DNA of 6,219 nt. Origin: Streptosporangiaceae bacterium (GTDB lineage: Bacteria; Actinomycetota; Actinomycetes; Streptosporangiales; Streptosporangiaceae). Location of the stretch: contig JASIBJ010000784.1 in assembly GCA_030045215.1 (NCBI GenBank), positions 1 to 6,219 of the forward strand, read 5' to 3'. The notes beneath the pieces are model-generated. The model saw nothing but the letters and a program-made list of their open reading frames with translations, searched no databases and was not told the DNA's origin. The position numbers and the translations under genes were made by a program. Position 1 is the first letter of the stretch. Each line of letters starts with the position of its first letter. Shown here piece after piece: positions 1-5,823 of the stretch.

Positions 1-1089
1 GTGGATGATCAGTCGCAGGGCGTCCAGCTCGCGACTGTCCAGGACCTCGCGAACTACTGGGCAAACGACTACGACTGGCGCAGATGCGAGGCGAAGCTGA
101 ACGCGCTCCCGCAGTTCGTGACCGGAATCGACGGGCTCGACGTCCATTTCATCCACGTCCGGTCGCCGCAGCCGAACGCTCTGCCGGTGATCGTCTCGCA
201 CGGCTGGCCGGGCTCGGTCATCGAGCAGTTGAAGATCATCGAGCCGCTGACCAATCCCGCCGGCCACGGCGGAAGCGCGGCGGACGCGTTCGATGTGGTC
301 ATTCCGTCGCTGCCGGGCTACGGATTTTCTGGCAAACCTGCAGCTACCGGCTGGGGCCCCGACCGCATCGCGCGGGCGTGGGCGGTGCTGATGGAGCGAC
401 TCGGATATGCGCGCTACGTCGCGCAGGGCGGCGACTGGGGCACGGCGGTCTCGGCCGCGATGGCGCGCCAGGCGCCCGACGGGCTGGCCGGCATCCACGT
501 CAGCTTCGCGCAGATGGTCCCGCTCGAGGTGCTCGGTCACATCCGCAACGGCGATCCTGCGCCCGCTAGCCTGTCGGATGCGGAAAAGCGCGCGTACGAA
601 CAGGTCGCGTTCGCGACGTATCACCGCGGATACGGCGTCATCCAGGGCACGCGCCCGCAGTCGATCGGCTACAGCCTGGCGGACACGCCCGTCGGCCTGG
701 CGGCCTGGCTCCTTGACCACGACGCGGGCACCTACGAGCACCTGGCCCAGCTCTTTGCCGGACAGCCCTACGGCGCCATCACGCGCGACGACTGGCTCGA
801 CAACACCTCGCTCTACTGGTTCACGAACACGCCGACGTCCGCGGCGCGGCTGTACTGGCAACAAGCCGTTACGGGCAAGAACTTCTACGCCGCCGCCGAC
901 GTCTCCTTCCCGGCGGCAGTCACGGTGTTCCCCGAGGAGTACGTCCACGCGCCGCGCAGCTGGACCGAGCAGGCGTACCACAACCTGACCTACTTCCACG
1001 AGGCCGAGCGAGGCGGCCACTTCGCCGCGTGGGAACAACCGGAGCTGTTCTCGGAAGAGTTGCGCGCGGCGTTCCGCCCATTGCGGTGA
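1..1089 (+). CDS. Epoxide hydrolase, EHN/microsomal type, 5' partial
   Basis: Alpha/beta-hydrolase that would open epoxides to vicinal diols through a covalent aspartyl ester. Seen in the 362 visible residues: the oxyanion-hole motif HGWPGS at 67-72, the nucleophile elbow GGDWG with Asp145, an acid-bearing FPEEY segment (Glu313 fits the mammalian microsomal acid), and GGHFAAWEQPE with catalytic His340. Tyr211 and Tyr285 sit where the ring-opening tyrosines of microsomal epoxide hydrolase are expected. Family members usually carry about 30 more N-terminal residues (the EHN lid) before the SQGV segment that appears here at residue 5. The GTG at base 1 is therefore probably an internal valine codon, and the true start lies outside the window. 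No catalytic residue is missing. The physiological substrate cannot be told; roles range from detoxification to secondary metabolism. Family assignment is firm, substrate unknown. Confidence 0.93.
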   Translation: MDDQSQGVQLATVQDLANYWANDYDWRRCEAKLNALPQFVTGIDGLDVHFIHVRSPQPNALPVIVSHGWPGSVIEQLKIIEPLTNPAGHGGSAADAFDVVIPSLPGYGFSGKPAATGWGPDRIARAWAVLMERLGYARYVAQGGDWGTAVSAAMARQAPDGLAGIHVSFAQMVPLEVLGHIRNGDPAPASLSDAEKRAYEQVAFATYHRGYGVIQGTRPQSIGYSLADTPVGLAAWLLDHDAGTYEHLAQLFAGQPYGAITRDDWLDNTSLYWFTNTPTSAARLYWQQAVTGKNFYAAADVSFPAAVTVFPEEYVHAPRSWTEQAYHNLTYFHEAERGGHFAAWEQPELFSEELRAAFRPLR

Positions 1090-1139
1090 AGCAGACCCTT
1101 TCTCCGGCTGGACCACGACCACCGAACCGGACCATCTCC

Positions 1140-1166
1140 CTGACGACTCACAGGAACTGCAATAAT
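1140..1166 (+). promoter_or_regulatory. Possible sigma70-type promoter giving a leaderless mRNA
   Basis: CTGACG (1140-1145, four of six matches to TTGACA) is followed after 15 bp by AATAAT (1161-1166, five of six matches to TATAAT). The spacer is short. A start site about seven bases past the -10 would fall on the A of the ATG at 1173, and no Shine-Dalgarno lies at normal distance from that ATG. The only purine run, AGGAA at 1152-1156, is 16 nt away. Leaderless transcripts are common in actinobacteria. The reading is an inference from spacing. Confidence 0.45.
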
Positions 1167-1172
1167 CGCGCA

Positions 1173-2294
1173 ATGCCTGGGATTAAGCCCCGTTCTCGGC
1201 GGCCAGTAGCCCCGCCCCGGTCCTCCGCTGTTGCCATTGGCCTCTTAGCGGTGATGCTGGCGGCCGGAGCCGCAGCCGAATCGCCAGCGAAAGCGTCTGC
1301 CACTTCATCACGACTGCCGTCCGCGCCCTCTTATCTCACAGCCAACGGGGCCCTCAGCGGCGTCGCGTTCACCTCAGCCAGGAACGGCTGGGCAGTGGGA
1401 TCTGGCTCGCGGGGCACATTGATCCTGCACTGGAACGGCTCGCACTGGGCGGCTTCGCCGATCCCGAAGACCGCGCGATCGGGGTACCTCGACGCGGTAG
1501 CTGCCACCTCAGCCGACAATGCCTGGGCGGTTGGATTCCTGTACGAGGACGGCTGGGAAAAGACCCTGATCCTGCACTGGAACGGCACCAGATGGTCGCA
1601 GGCACCGACGCTTTACGCAACGAATGCCGGCGTCGTGTACCTGCAGGGCGTGGCCACAACCTCGCCGAGCGATGTGTGGGCGGTGGGCTTTACCGGGGAC
1701 AGCTATTACGGCGACCAGTCGCTCATCCTGCACTGGAACGGGAAAACCTGGACTCAGCCCCCCGTCTACATCCAGAATGGCGTCCTCAGCGGAGTGGCGG
1801 CCACGTCAGCCCGCAACGTCTGGGCAGTGGGCACCAACAATGGCGTTGTTCCGCTGATCCTGCACTGGAACGGGAAAACCTGGAAGCAAGTCCGCAGCCC
1901 GTCCTCGCCTGAGTACACGACCCTCTCCGGCGTGGCTGCCATGTCCCGGCAAAACGCCTGGGCTGTCGGATCAGACCCGACCGGGATTGTCATCTTCCAC
2001 TGGAACGGCAAGGCGTGGAAGCAAGCGCTCGTGCCCGACGTTCGCGGCGGTGCTGTCCTCGACGGCATCGGTTCGGTCTCCCGATCAGACATCTGGGCCG
2101 TCGGGTACACCGGATCGCAGACGCTCATCATGCGCTGGAACGGGACCACCTGGACGCAGGTACCGAGCCCGAGCCCGCGAGGGGCGTTCGCGCTTGCTGC
2201 CGTCGCAGCTACCTCGGCCTGCAATGCCTGGGCGGTCGGCTGGAATGCCAGCAAGTACCTGATCGTGCACTGGAACGGCACGTTGTGGTCATGA
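1173..2294 (+). CDS. Secreted seven-repeat WAVG/HWNG beta-propeller protein
   Basis: A 373-residue exported protein of unknown function. The N-terminus is a Sec-type signal peptide: basic KPRSRR at 5-10, hydrophobic 19-35, and an Ala-rich cleavage zone near 33-36 or 41-43. From residue 59 to the end there are seven tandem units of about 45-51 residues. Each has the pattern LxGVAATS, then xxWAVG (Trp at 73, 118, 169, 217, 263, 308, 353), then LILHWNG (His at 86, 135, 187, 231, 276, 366; Arg at 321) and a closing aromatic strand. Seven four-strand units predict a seven-bladed propeller. No catalytic motif or membrane anchor is seen, so a binding or scaffold role outside the cell is a guess. The frame is open from 1029, but that start would lie inside the epoxide hydrolase gene. 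ATG 1173 precedes the signal peptide and fits the promoter spacing. GC is lower (about 63% in sampled lines) than in the neighbours. Confidence 0.82.
   Translation: MPGIKPRSRRPVAPPRSSAVAIGLLAVMLAAGAAAESPAKASATSSRLPSAPSYLTANGALSGVAFTSARNGWAVGSGSRGTLILHWNGSHWAASPIPKTARSGYLDAVAATSADNAWAVGFLYEDGWEKTLILHWNGTRWSQAPTLYATNAGVVYLQGVATTSPSDVWAVGFTGDSYYGDQSLILHWNGKTWTQPPVYIQNGVLSGVAATSARNVWAVGTNNGVVPLILHWNGKTWKQVRSPSSPEYTTLSGVAAMSRQNAWAVGSDPTGIVIFHWNGKAWKQALVPDVRGGAVLDGIGSVSRSDIWAVGYTGSQTLIMRWNGTTWTQVPSPSPRGAFALAAVAATSACNAWAVGWNASKYLIVHWNGTLWS
1347..2291 (+). repeat. Seven in-frame tandem repeats encoding propeller blades
   Basis: Seven coding repeats with Trp-to-Trp spacings of 45, 51, 48, 46, 45 and 45 codons. 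The HWNG strand is conserved in DNA as well as protein. The 20-mer starting TGATCCTGCA recurs exactly at 1420-1439 and 1567-1586. The 30-bp stretches at 1723-1752 and 1855-1884 differ at one base. This points to recent duplication or gene conversion among blades, especially blades 3 and 4. Confidence 0.85.
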
Positions 2295-2352
2295 ACACCG
2301 CGAGCAAGTCCCTGATCCTGCACCGGCACAGCACATCGCGGTCTTAGAGACC
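2247..2352 (+). repeat. 53-bp imperfect tandem duplication of the propeller gene's 3' end
   Basis: Bases 2247-2299 and 2300-2352 align without gaps at 40 of 53 positions by hand count. The first copy encodes the final strand ASKYLIVHWNGTLWS plus stop TGA. The second, read in its own frame, encodes ASKSLILHRHSTSRS plus stop TAG at the matching codon. Since 53 is not a multiple of three, the second copy is out of frame with the gene and lies after its stop. It is probably an untranslated relic, with the signature Trp and Asn-Gly of HWNG lost. Confidence 0.75.
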
Positions 2353-2356
2353 CAGC

Positions 2357-2387
2357 CATGACGGGCCTGTTGCCCTGGGGCCTCATG
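2357..2387 (+). terminator. Possible hairpin after the propeller gene
   Basis: CATGA at 2357-2361 pairs with TCATG at 2383-2387. Past a two-base bulge, GGCC at 2364-2367 pairs with GGCC at 2379-2382, giving a nine-base-pair interrupted stem with an 11-base loop. No T-run follows, so it is not a classic intrinsic terminator, though actinobacterial terminators often lack one. It lies between two genes that are probably transcribed separately. Confidence 0.3.
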
Positions 2388-2399
2388 CCGGTTTAGTCT
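2370..2399 (+). promoter_or_regulatory. Weak candidate promoter for the M24/FMN-reductase pair
   Basis: TTGCCC at 2370-2375 and TAGTCT at 2394-2399 (TANNNT type) are separated by 18 bp and would start transcription near 2406, about 30 nt before the GTG at 2438. The -35 overlaps the hairpin described for the preceding gap. The match is poor and such pairs occur by chance in actinobacterial DNA. Confidence 0.25.
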
Positions 2400-2425
2400 C
2401 GCGTGCAAAGCGCTTTGACAAAACC

Positions 2426-2433
2426 GGGGAGGG
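2426..2433 (+). promoter_or_regulatory. Shine-Dalgarno site fixing the M24 gene start
   Basis: The purine run GGGGAGGG contains GGAGG at 2428-2432, five bases before the GTG at 2438. This supports that GTG rather than a downstream ATG as the start. Confidence 0.8.
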
Positions 2434-2437
2434 CTTC

Positions 2438-3688
2438 GTGACGTCGACCGTGCAGGGTGCTGAGGCAGGTCCGTCGGTCCCCGAGACCGACCCGTGGCGA
2501 GTCGTCCCGCGCGCGGAGTTCCTCGACCGGCAGCAGCGCGCCAGGGCCGCCGCGGGCGAGCAGGGATTTGACGCCGCGGTCGTCTGGTCCCGCGGCGGCG
2601 CGTTCATGGACATGAGCGCCGACGTGCTGTACCTGACCAATCACTACTCCCAGCAGCCGTACATGGGCGACGAGGCGGGCATCGGCTCGGCCCGGTCGCA
2701 TGGCGTCTGCATCCTCCCGGCGGACGGGCCATCAACCGTCGTTGTCGACATCCCCTGGTGGCGGAAGGACCTCGTCGTTGCCGACCAGGTACGGCCGTCG
2801 ATCCACGTGGTTGAGACGGCGGCGCAGGCGATCCGCGACGCGGGCCTGGAACGCGGCCGGCTTGCGGTGGTGGGTGCGAGCTACATGACCGCAGCCGCCT
2901 ACCTCGGCCTGGCCGAGCAGCTGCCGGGCGCGACGCTGGTCCGGGCGGACCAGCTCGTCGAGGAGCTCCGGCTGATCAAGAGCCCGGCTGAGCAGGAGCT
3001 GATCCGGCGTTCGTGCGACATCGGGAACCGCGCCGTCGAGGCGCTGATGGAACACGCCGTCGTGGGTGCGACCGAGGCGGAGGCCCATGCCGCCGCGGCC
3101 AGCACGGTGATCAGGGCCGGCGCCGCCCTCTACGACGCTCCCTGCTCGTCCGGGCCGTGGGCCGACGGGTTCACCTACGCGCGGCTGCCGTCGGCTGACG
3201 TGCTGCGGCCTCTGCAGGCCGGCGACATGTTCCACTGCGACTGCTACGGCTCCTACGGCGGCTATTTCTTCGACTTCGGCCGGTCGCGGTGCGTCGGCGA
3301 TAACCCGACGCCCAGGCAGCGAGCGCTCCTGGAGGCGGTGATCGAAGCCGTGGAGACGATCTGCGCCGACGTGCGGCCCGGCGTTACCGCTGACGAGCTC
3401 TACCGCCGCGGCGAGCGGTGGATGGAGGCGTCAGCGGTGGTGCAGGGCCTGACGCCTGCGGAACCGGAGATGGAAGGGTTCCCTGCCGTCGGTCACGGGC
3501 TCGGCATGATGTGGGAGCGCCCCTGGCTCATGCCGGGTGACCATACGGTGATCGAGCCGGGCATGTACCTCGCGGTCGAGCTGCTGCTCGGCGACCCGGA
3601 GATCGGCGGGGCGATGTTCGAGCACAACGGGCTCGTCACCGAGGACGGCTTCGAAGTGCTCACCACCGCGCGCGCCCGCTGGTGGTAG
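2438..3688 (+). CDS. M24 family metallohydrolase (Xaa-Pro peptidase/creatinase-like)
   Basis: A cytoplasmic 416-residue enzyme of the pita-bread fold, with a creatinase-type N-terminal domain (about 25-175) and the catalytic domain from about 185. All five dinuclear-metal ligands are visible: Asp268 (HCDC) and Asp279 (FFDFG) eleven apart as in aminopeptidase P, His353 (VGHGLG), Glu381 (YLAVE) and Glu395 (FEHNG). The linker motif ELRLIKSPAE at 176-185 is typical of the family. The proton-shuttling histidines of true aminopeptidase P and prolidase are not seen. There is no His between 217 and 266, and the usual His seven residues after the ligand His is Glu360. The enzyme may therefore cleave a C-N bond other than Xaa-Pro, as creatinase and ectoine hydrolase do within this family. 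The following FMN reductase gene overlaps its last codons, so the two are probably one operon. Family certain, substrate unknown. Confidence 0.9.
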   Translation: MTSTVQGAEAGPSVPETDPWRVVPRAEFLDRQQRARAAAGEQGFDAAVVWSRGGAFMDMSADVLYLTNHYSQQPYMGDEAGIGSARSHGVCILPADGPSTVVVDIPWWRKDLVVADQVRPSIHVVETAAQAIRDAGLERGRLAVVGASYMTAAAYLGLAEQLPGATLVRADQLVEELRLIKSPAEQELIRRSCDIGNRAVEALMEHAVVGATEAEAHAAAASTVIRAGAALYDAPCSSGPWADGFTYARLPSADVLRPLQAGDMFHCDCYGSYGGYFFDFGRSRCVGDNPTPRQRALLEAVIEAVETICADVRPGVTADELYRRGERWMEASAVVQGLTPAEPEMEGFPAVGHGLGMMWERPWLMPGDHTVIEPGMYLAVELLLGDPEIGGAMFEHNGLVTEDGFEVLTTARARWW

Positions 3689-4341
3689 CGCTCGCCATTA
3701 CCGCCAGCCCGCGCCGGCGGGGAAACACCCGTACCGCGGTGCTCGATCTCCTGGCCGGGCTGCGGGCGGCCGGGATGAAAACCGACGAGATCTTCCTGAC
3801 CGACTACCGGATCGAGCCGATCGCGAGCTGCAGCGCGTGCGTGGCAGCAGGCGGCTGCGACATCAGCGACGACTTCGCCGCGCTGATGGACCGGCTGTAC
3901 GCCGCCGACCTGGTCCTGGTGGGCACGCCGCTGTACTGGTACGGGCCGGCCGGCCAGCTGAAGGTCTTCCTCGACCGGTGGAGCTGCCTGCTCGACCTGG
4001 AAGAAGCAAGCTTCCGCGACCGGATGCGGGGCAAGCGGGCGGTCATGGTGATCGCGCAGGGCGAGCGGGGGTTCTACGAGGCGGGCCCGTGCCTGCAGAT
4101 GCTCGACTGGACGTTTCGCTACCTCGACATGCCGGTCGCGGGCCGCATCATCGTGGTCGGCCACGCTGGGGGGGACTACGCTAGCGACGCGGCCCAGCGC
4201 CAGGCGGTCGGCACCGCGGCGGCGGCGCTGGCCGCAGGGCAAGTGGTCGACTTGCAGCCGCCGTGGTTCCACCTCGGCTACCGGCCGGGCTCGCGGCTGG
4301 GCGGCGTCTTTTACCCGGAGGAAGGCAGCGCCACGGAGTAG
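3682..4341 (+). CDS. NAD(P)H-dependent FMN reductase-like flavoprotein
   Basis: A 219-residue flavodoxin-fold protein of the NADPH-dependent FMN reductase / iron-sulfur flavoprotein group (COG0655-like). The first strand and phosphate loop are VALAITASPRRRGNT at 2-16, where FMN phosphate would bind. A cysteine cluster follows, CSAC...GGC (Cys50, Cys53, Cys59), then DISDDFAALMDRL. The flavin-contacting segment is GTPLYWYGPAGQLKVFLDRW at 81-100. Related proteins use such cysteines for an Fe-S cluster or leave them free; three rather than four are seen here, so a cluster is uncertain. The GTG start lies 7 nt before the end of the M24 stop codon, and no Shine-Dalgarno is visible, which suggests translational coupling. 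It is the only start that keeps the first beta strand. The 3' end runs 31 nt into the opposite-strand gene. A redox step serving the upstream hydrolase's pathway is plausible but inferred. Confidence 0.85.
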   Translation: MVALAITASPRRRGNTRTAVLDLLAGLRAAGMKTDEIFLTDYRIEPIASCSACVAAGGCDISDDFAALMDRLYAADLVLVGTPLYWYGPAGQLKVFLDRWSCLLDLEEASFRDRMRGKRAVMVIAQGERGFYEAGPCLQMLDWTFRYLDMPVAGRIIVVGHAGGDYASDAAQRQAVGTAAAALAAGQVVDLQPPWFHLGYRPGSRLGGVFYPEEGSATE

Positions 4342-4643
4342 TGCGCGTGCGCGAGCAGGTCGCCGGTGAACACCATCGTGACCCGCGCGCGGACCGGATC
4401 CTGGCCTTGCAGCTCGAACTCAACGACGCCGGCCATCCACCCCGCGCCACCGACCGGCTCGCCCAGCCAGCGTGCGCTCAGGTCGTAGGTGCCGCGGACC
4501 GCGCGGAGCACGGCCGCCTTCCCGTGCCACGCCTCGTCTTCGTCGGTCCCCCAGATGAGGACATCGTCGCGACAGAGCCGGTCCAGCGCGCCGACGTCGG
4601 AGCGGGCAAGCGCGTGCAGCACCGCCGTCGCCCGCTCGATCAC
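4311..4643 (-). CDS. SnoaL/NTF2-like small protein
   Basis: A 110-residue protein with the layout of the SnoaL-like NTF2 superfamily, a cone-shaped alpha+beta barrel used by cyclases, isomerases and many uncharacterised pocket proteins. Visible marks are an N-terminal helix (1-22), the motif LIWGTDEDEAWHGKAAVLRAV at about 29-49 (the GTDxxE...G pattern typical of this group), then alternating strands 70-78 and 84-93 and a final HAHYS segment near 99-103. It is slightly short for the family. The GTG start is the first in frame after the DUF917 stop, 30 nt downstream, with only a weak AGG upstream. It is last of the three - strand genes and probably cotranscribed. Catalysis cannot be asserted; a small accessory or isomerase-like role is possible. 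Confidence 0.75.
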   Translation of the reverse strand: MIERATAVLHALARSDVGALDRLCRDDVLIWGTDEDEAWHGKAAVLRAVRGTYDLSARWLGEPVGGAGWMAGVVEFELQGQDPVRARVTMVFTGDLLAHAHYSVALPSSG

Positions 4644-4682
4644 GGCAGTGCCTGGATCACGGCAGCGCCCCGATCACAGCAG
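4638..4682 (-). repeat. Three 11-bp repeats at 17-bp period across a gene junction
   Basis: On the + strand GATCACGGCAG occurs at 4638-4648 and 4655-4665, and GATCACAGCAG at 4672-4682, exactly 17 bp apart. On the coding strand each copy contains GTGATC. The copy at 4672-4682 supplies the DUF917 stop codon TGA, and the copy at 4638-4648 supplies the GTG start of the SnoaL-like gene. Confidence 0.85.
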
Positions 4683-5789
4683 CGTCTCGATGCCGCGAAA
4701 CTCCAGGTCGAAGCCGAAGTGCCCCGGCCCGAGCGCGCCGAGTCCGGCCGGGGAGTCGAACGCGTCGCGGCGGCGGCGGCCGACCACCGCGATGTCCTGT
4801 CCCAGCTCGAGGTAGGTATTCACCAGCGGCTCGCCAGTGGCCGGATCACAGAATTCCATCAGGTCAGGGCTGGCCACCCAGGGCTCTCCGTCCAGCCAGC
4901 TGACGTGGTTCTCGTTGCGGAACCACACCTTGAGCTTGTGCCCGGCGAACTCGCCGGTCCCGGTCAGCTCATGGGTGCCTTCCATGTAGCCGGTGTTGGC
5001 CCAGTCGCGGCCCGACACGCTGCCGCGGAACAGAACCCACCCGTCCAGCGCCTTGGCCGCAGCCTCGACCGGGTCCCGGCCGTTGTCGCGGGCTTCCCGG
5101 ATGGCTCGGCCGAGGCTGAGGCACTCCGAGAGCGTGCCGGGCACGTACATCTTGGCCGTCTCGCTGGCCGGCACCGCGGCGAACGCGCAGGCAATCATGC
5201 CGAGCGATGCCAGGGCAAGGTGTTTGCCGATGCGCTCCGCCCATGCGTCAGACGGCGAGCGCCGGAGGATGACTTCGTTCCCGAAAAAATCGACGCAGGC
5301 CATCGGAAGCGGGTCGACTCCGAAGACGTGCAGGGCCGTCGCGTGCAGTTCAGGGATCGCGCGACCTGAGTAATCACCGTCGACCAGCGGCAGGCCGAGC
5401 CGTGACGCCGCGCTGAGGATCGCGCCGGTGTTGATCCCGCCGATCTCGATGGAGACGAGCCCGGCACAGCTAACCCCGAGCTCGTCTTCGAGCAGGCGAA
5501 CAGCCTGCACGAACGGAAGGTCGTACACCTTGCCGCCGCCAAGGCGCACGGCTCGCTCCTCCGGGTCGTCGAAGCTCTCGGGGGCGATCGAGCCGCTGTA
5601 GCAGACCGAGAAGGTGATACCGTCCGGGTCGAGTTCGGCCAGCGGCACGAACCCGATGCTGCGGCCCTCCGCGAGGTCCTCGAGCAGCTGCCCATGCTGG
5701 ACGGCCGGGTTTCCGCCGCCCGAGGCGCTCATGAAGTCGGCGCCCCGCAGGAAATCGGCGACATCGGTTTCGGTCTTGATCTGGCCCAT
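4674..5789 (-). CDS. DUF917 / S-methyl-thiohydantoin desulfurase family protein
   Basis: A 371-residue cytoplasmic protein of full family length, matching DUF917 (Pfam S-Me-THD). Members are linked to thiohydantoin desulfuration in ergothioneine-type catabolism and often sit next to hydantoinase/oxoprolinase genes. Seen in order: the N-terminal glycine loop SASGGGNP at 21-28, LGGGKVYD at 83-90, SIEIGGIN at 113-120, the hallmark DGDYSGRAIPELH at 137-149 (family pattern D-x-D-x-x-GRAxPEL), then the smaller C-terminal domain with FRNENH at 290-295, SPDLMEF at 307-313 and GHFGFD at 356-361. ATG 5789 is preceded by an AAGGAAGG-type ribosome site. It follows the racemase-like gene after 34 nt and precedes the SnoaL-like gene after 30 nt, so a three-gene operon is likely. 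Whether sulfur is involved here is unknown; a hydantoin, oxoproline-like or other cyclic amide substrate is equally possible. Confidence 0.85.
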   Translation of the reverse strand: MGQIKTETDVADFLRGADFMSASGGGNPAVQHGQLLEDLAEGRSIGFVPLAELDPDGITFSVCYSGSIAPESFDDPEERAVRLGGGKVYDLPFVQAVRLLEDELGVSCAGLVSIEIGGINTGAILSAASRLGLPLVDGDYSGRAIPELHATALHVFGVDPLPMACVDFFGNEVILRRSPSDAWAERIGKHLALASLGMIACAFAAVPASETAKMYVPGTLSECLSLGRAIREARDNGRDPVEAAAKALDGWVLFRGSVSGRDWANTGYMEGTHELTGTGEFAGHKLKVWFRNENHVSWLDGEPWVASPDLMEFCDPATGEPLVNTYLELGQDIAVVGRRRRDAFDSPAGLGALGPGHFGFDLEFRGIETLL

Positions 5790-5793
5790 TCCG

Positions 5794-5801
5794 TCCTTCC
5801 T
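5794..5801 (-). promoter_or_regulatory. Shine-Dalgarno site of the DUF917 gene
   Basis: On the - strand AGGAAGGA lies four bases before the ATG at 5789-5787. It supports this start and shows independent ribosome entry within the operon. Confidence 0.75.
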
Positions 5802-5823
5802 TCGCTACTCGACCTCAACGGGC

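Noticed and set aside
1103..1132. TCCGG...CCGGA inverted repeat after the epoxide hydrolase gene as a terminator
   Set aside because: Only five pairs around a loop of about 19 bases and no T-run; too weak to call.
1029..1172. Upstream extension of the propeller gene to an ATG at 1029
   Set aside because: It would overlap the epoxide hydrolase C-terminus, including codons after the catalytic His, and would bury the signal peptide inside the protein.
1347..2291. Regular repeats suggesting a CRISPR-like array
   Set aside because: Repeats are in-frame, vary in length, and encode conserved protein strands after a signal peptide; no direct repeat/spacer structure.
1766..2386. - strand open frame of 206 codons opposite the propeller repeats
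   Set aside because: Its own repeats (VPFQ, PTAQA) are the antisense mirror of the HWNG and WAVG repeats.
2415..2420. Perfect TTGACA hexamer before the M24 gene
   Set aside because: A -10 at usual spacing would fall at or past the GTG start at 2438, and none is seen there. It is probably chance.
3493..4272. - strand open frame of 259 codons opposite the M24 and FMN-reductase genes
   Set aside because: It spans two well-supported genes on the other strand, has low-complexity Arg/His/Ala/Pro content and shows no domain.
4263..5369. Long + strand open frame (368 codons) opposite the SnoaL-like and DUF917 genes
   Set aside because: Arg/Ala/His-rich translation with no recognisable motif. The opposite strand carries two clear family matches, and GC-rich codon bias explains the open antisense frame.
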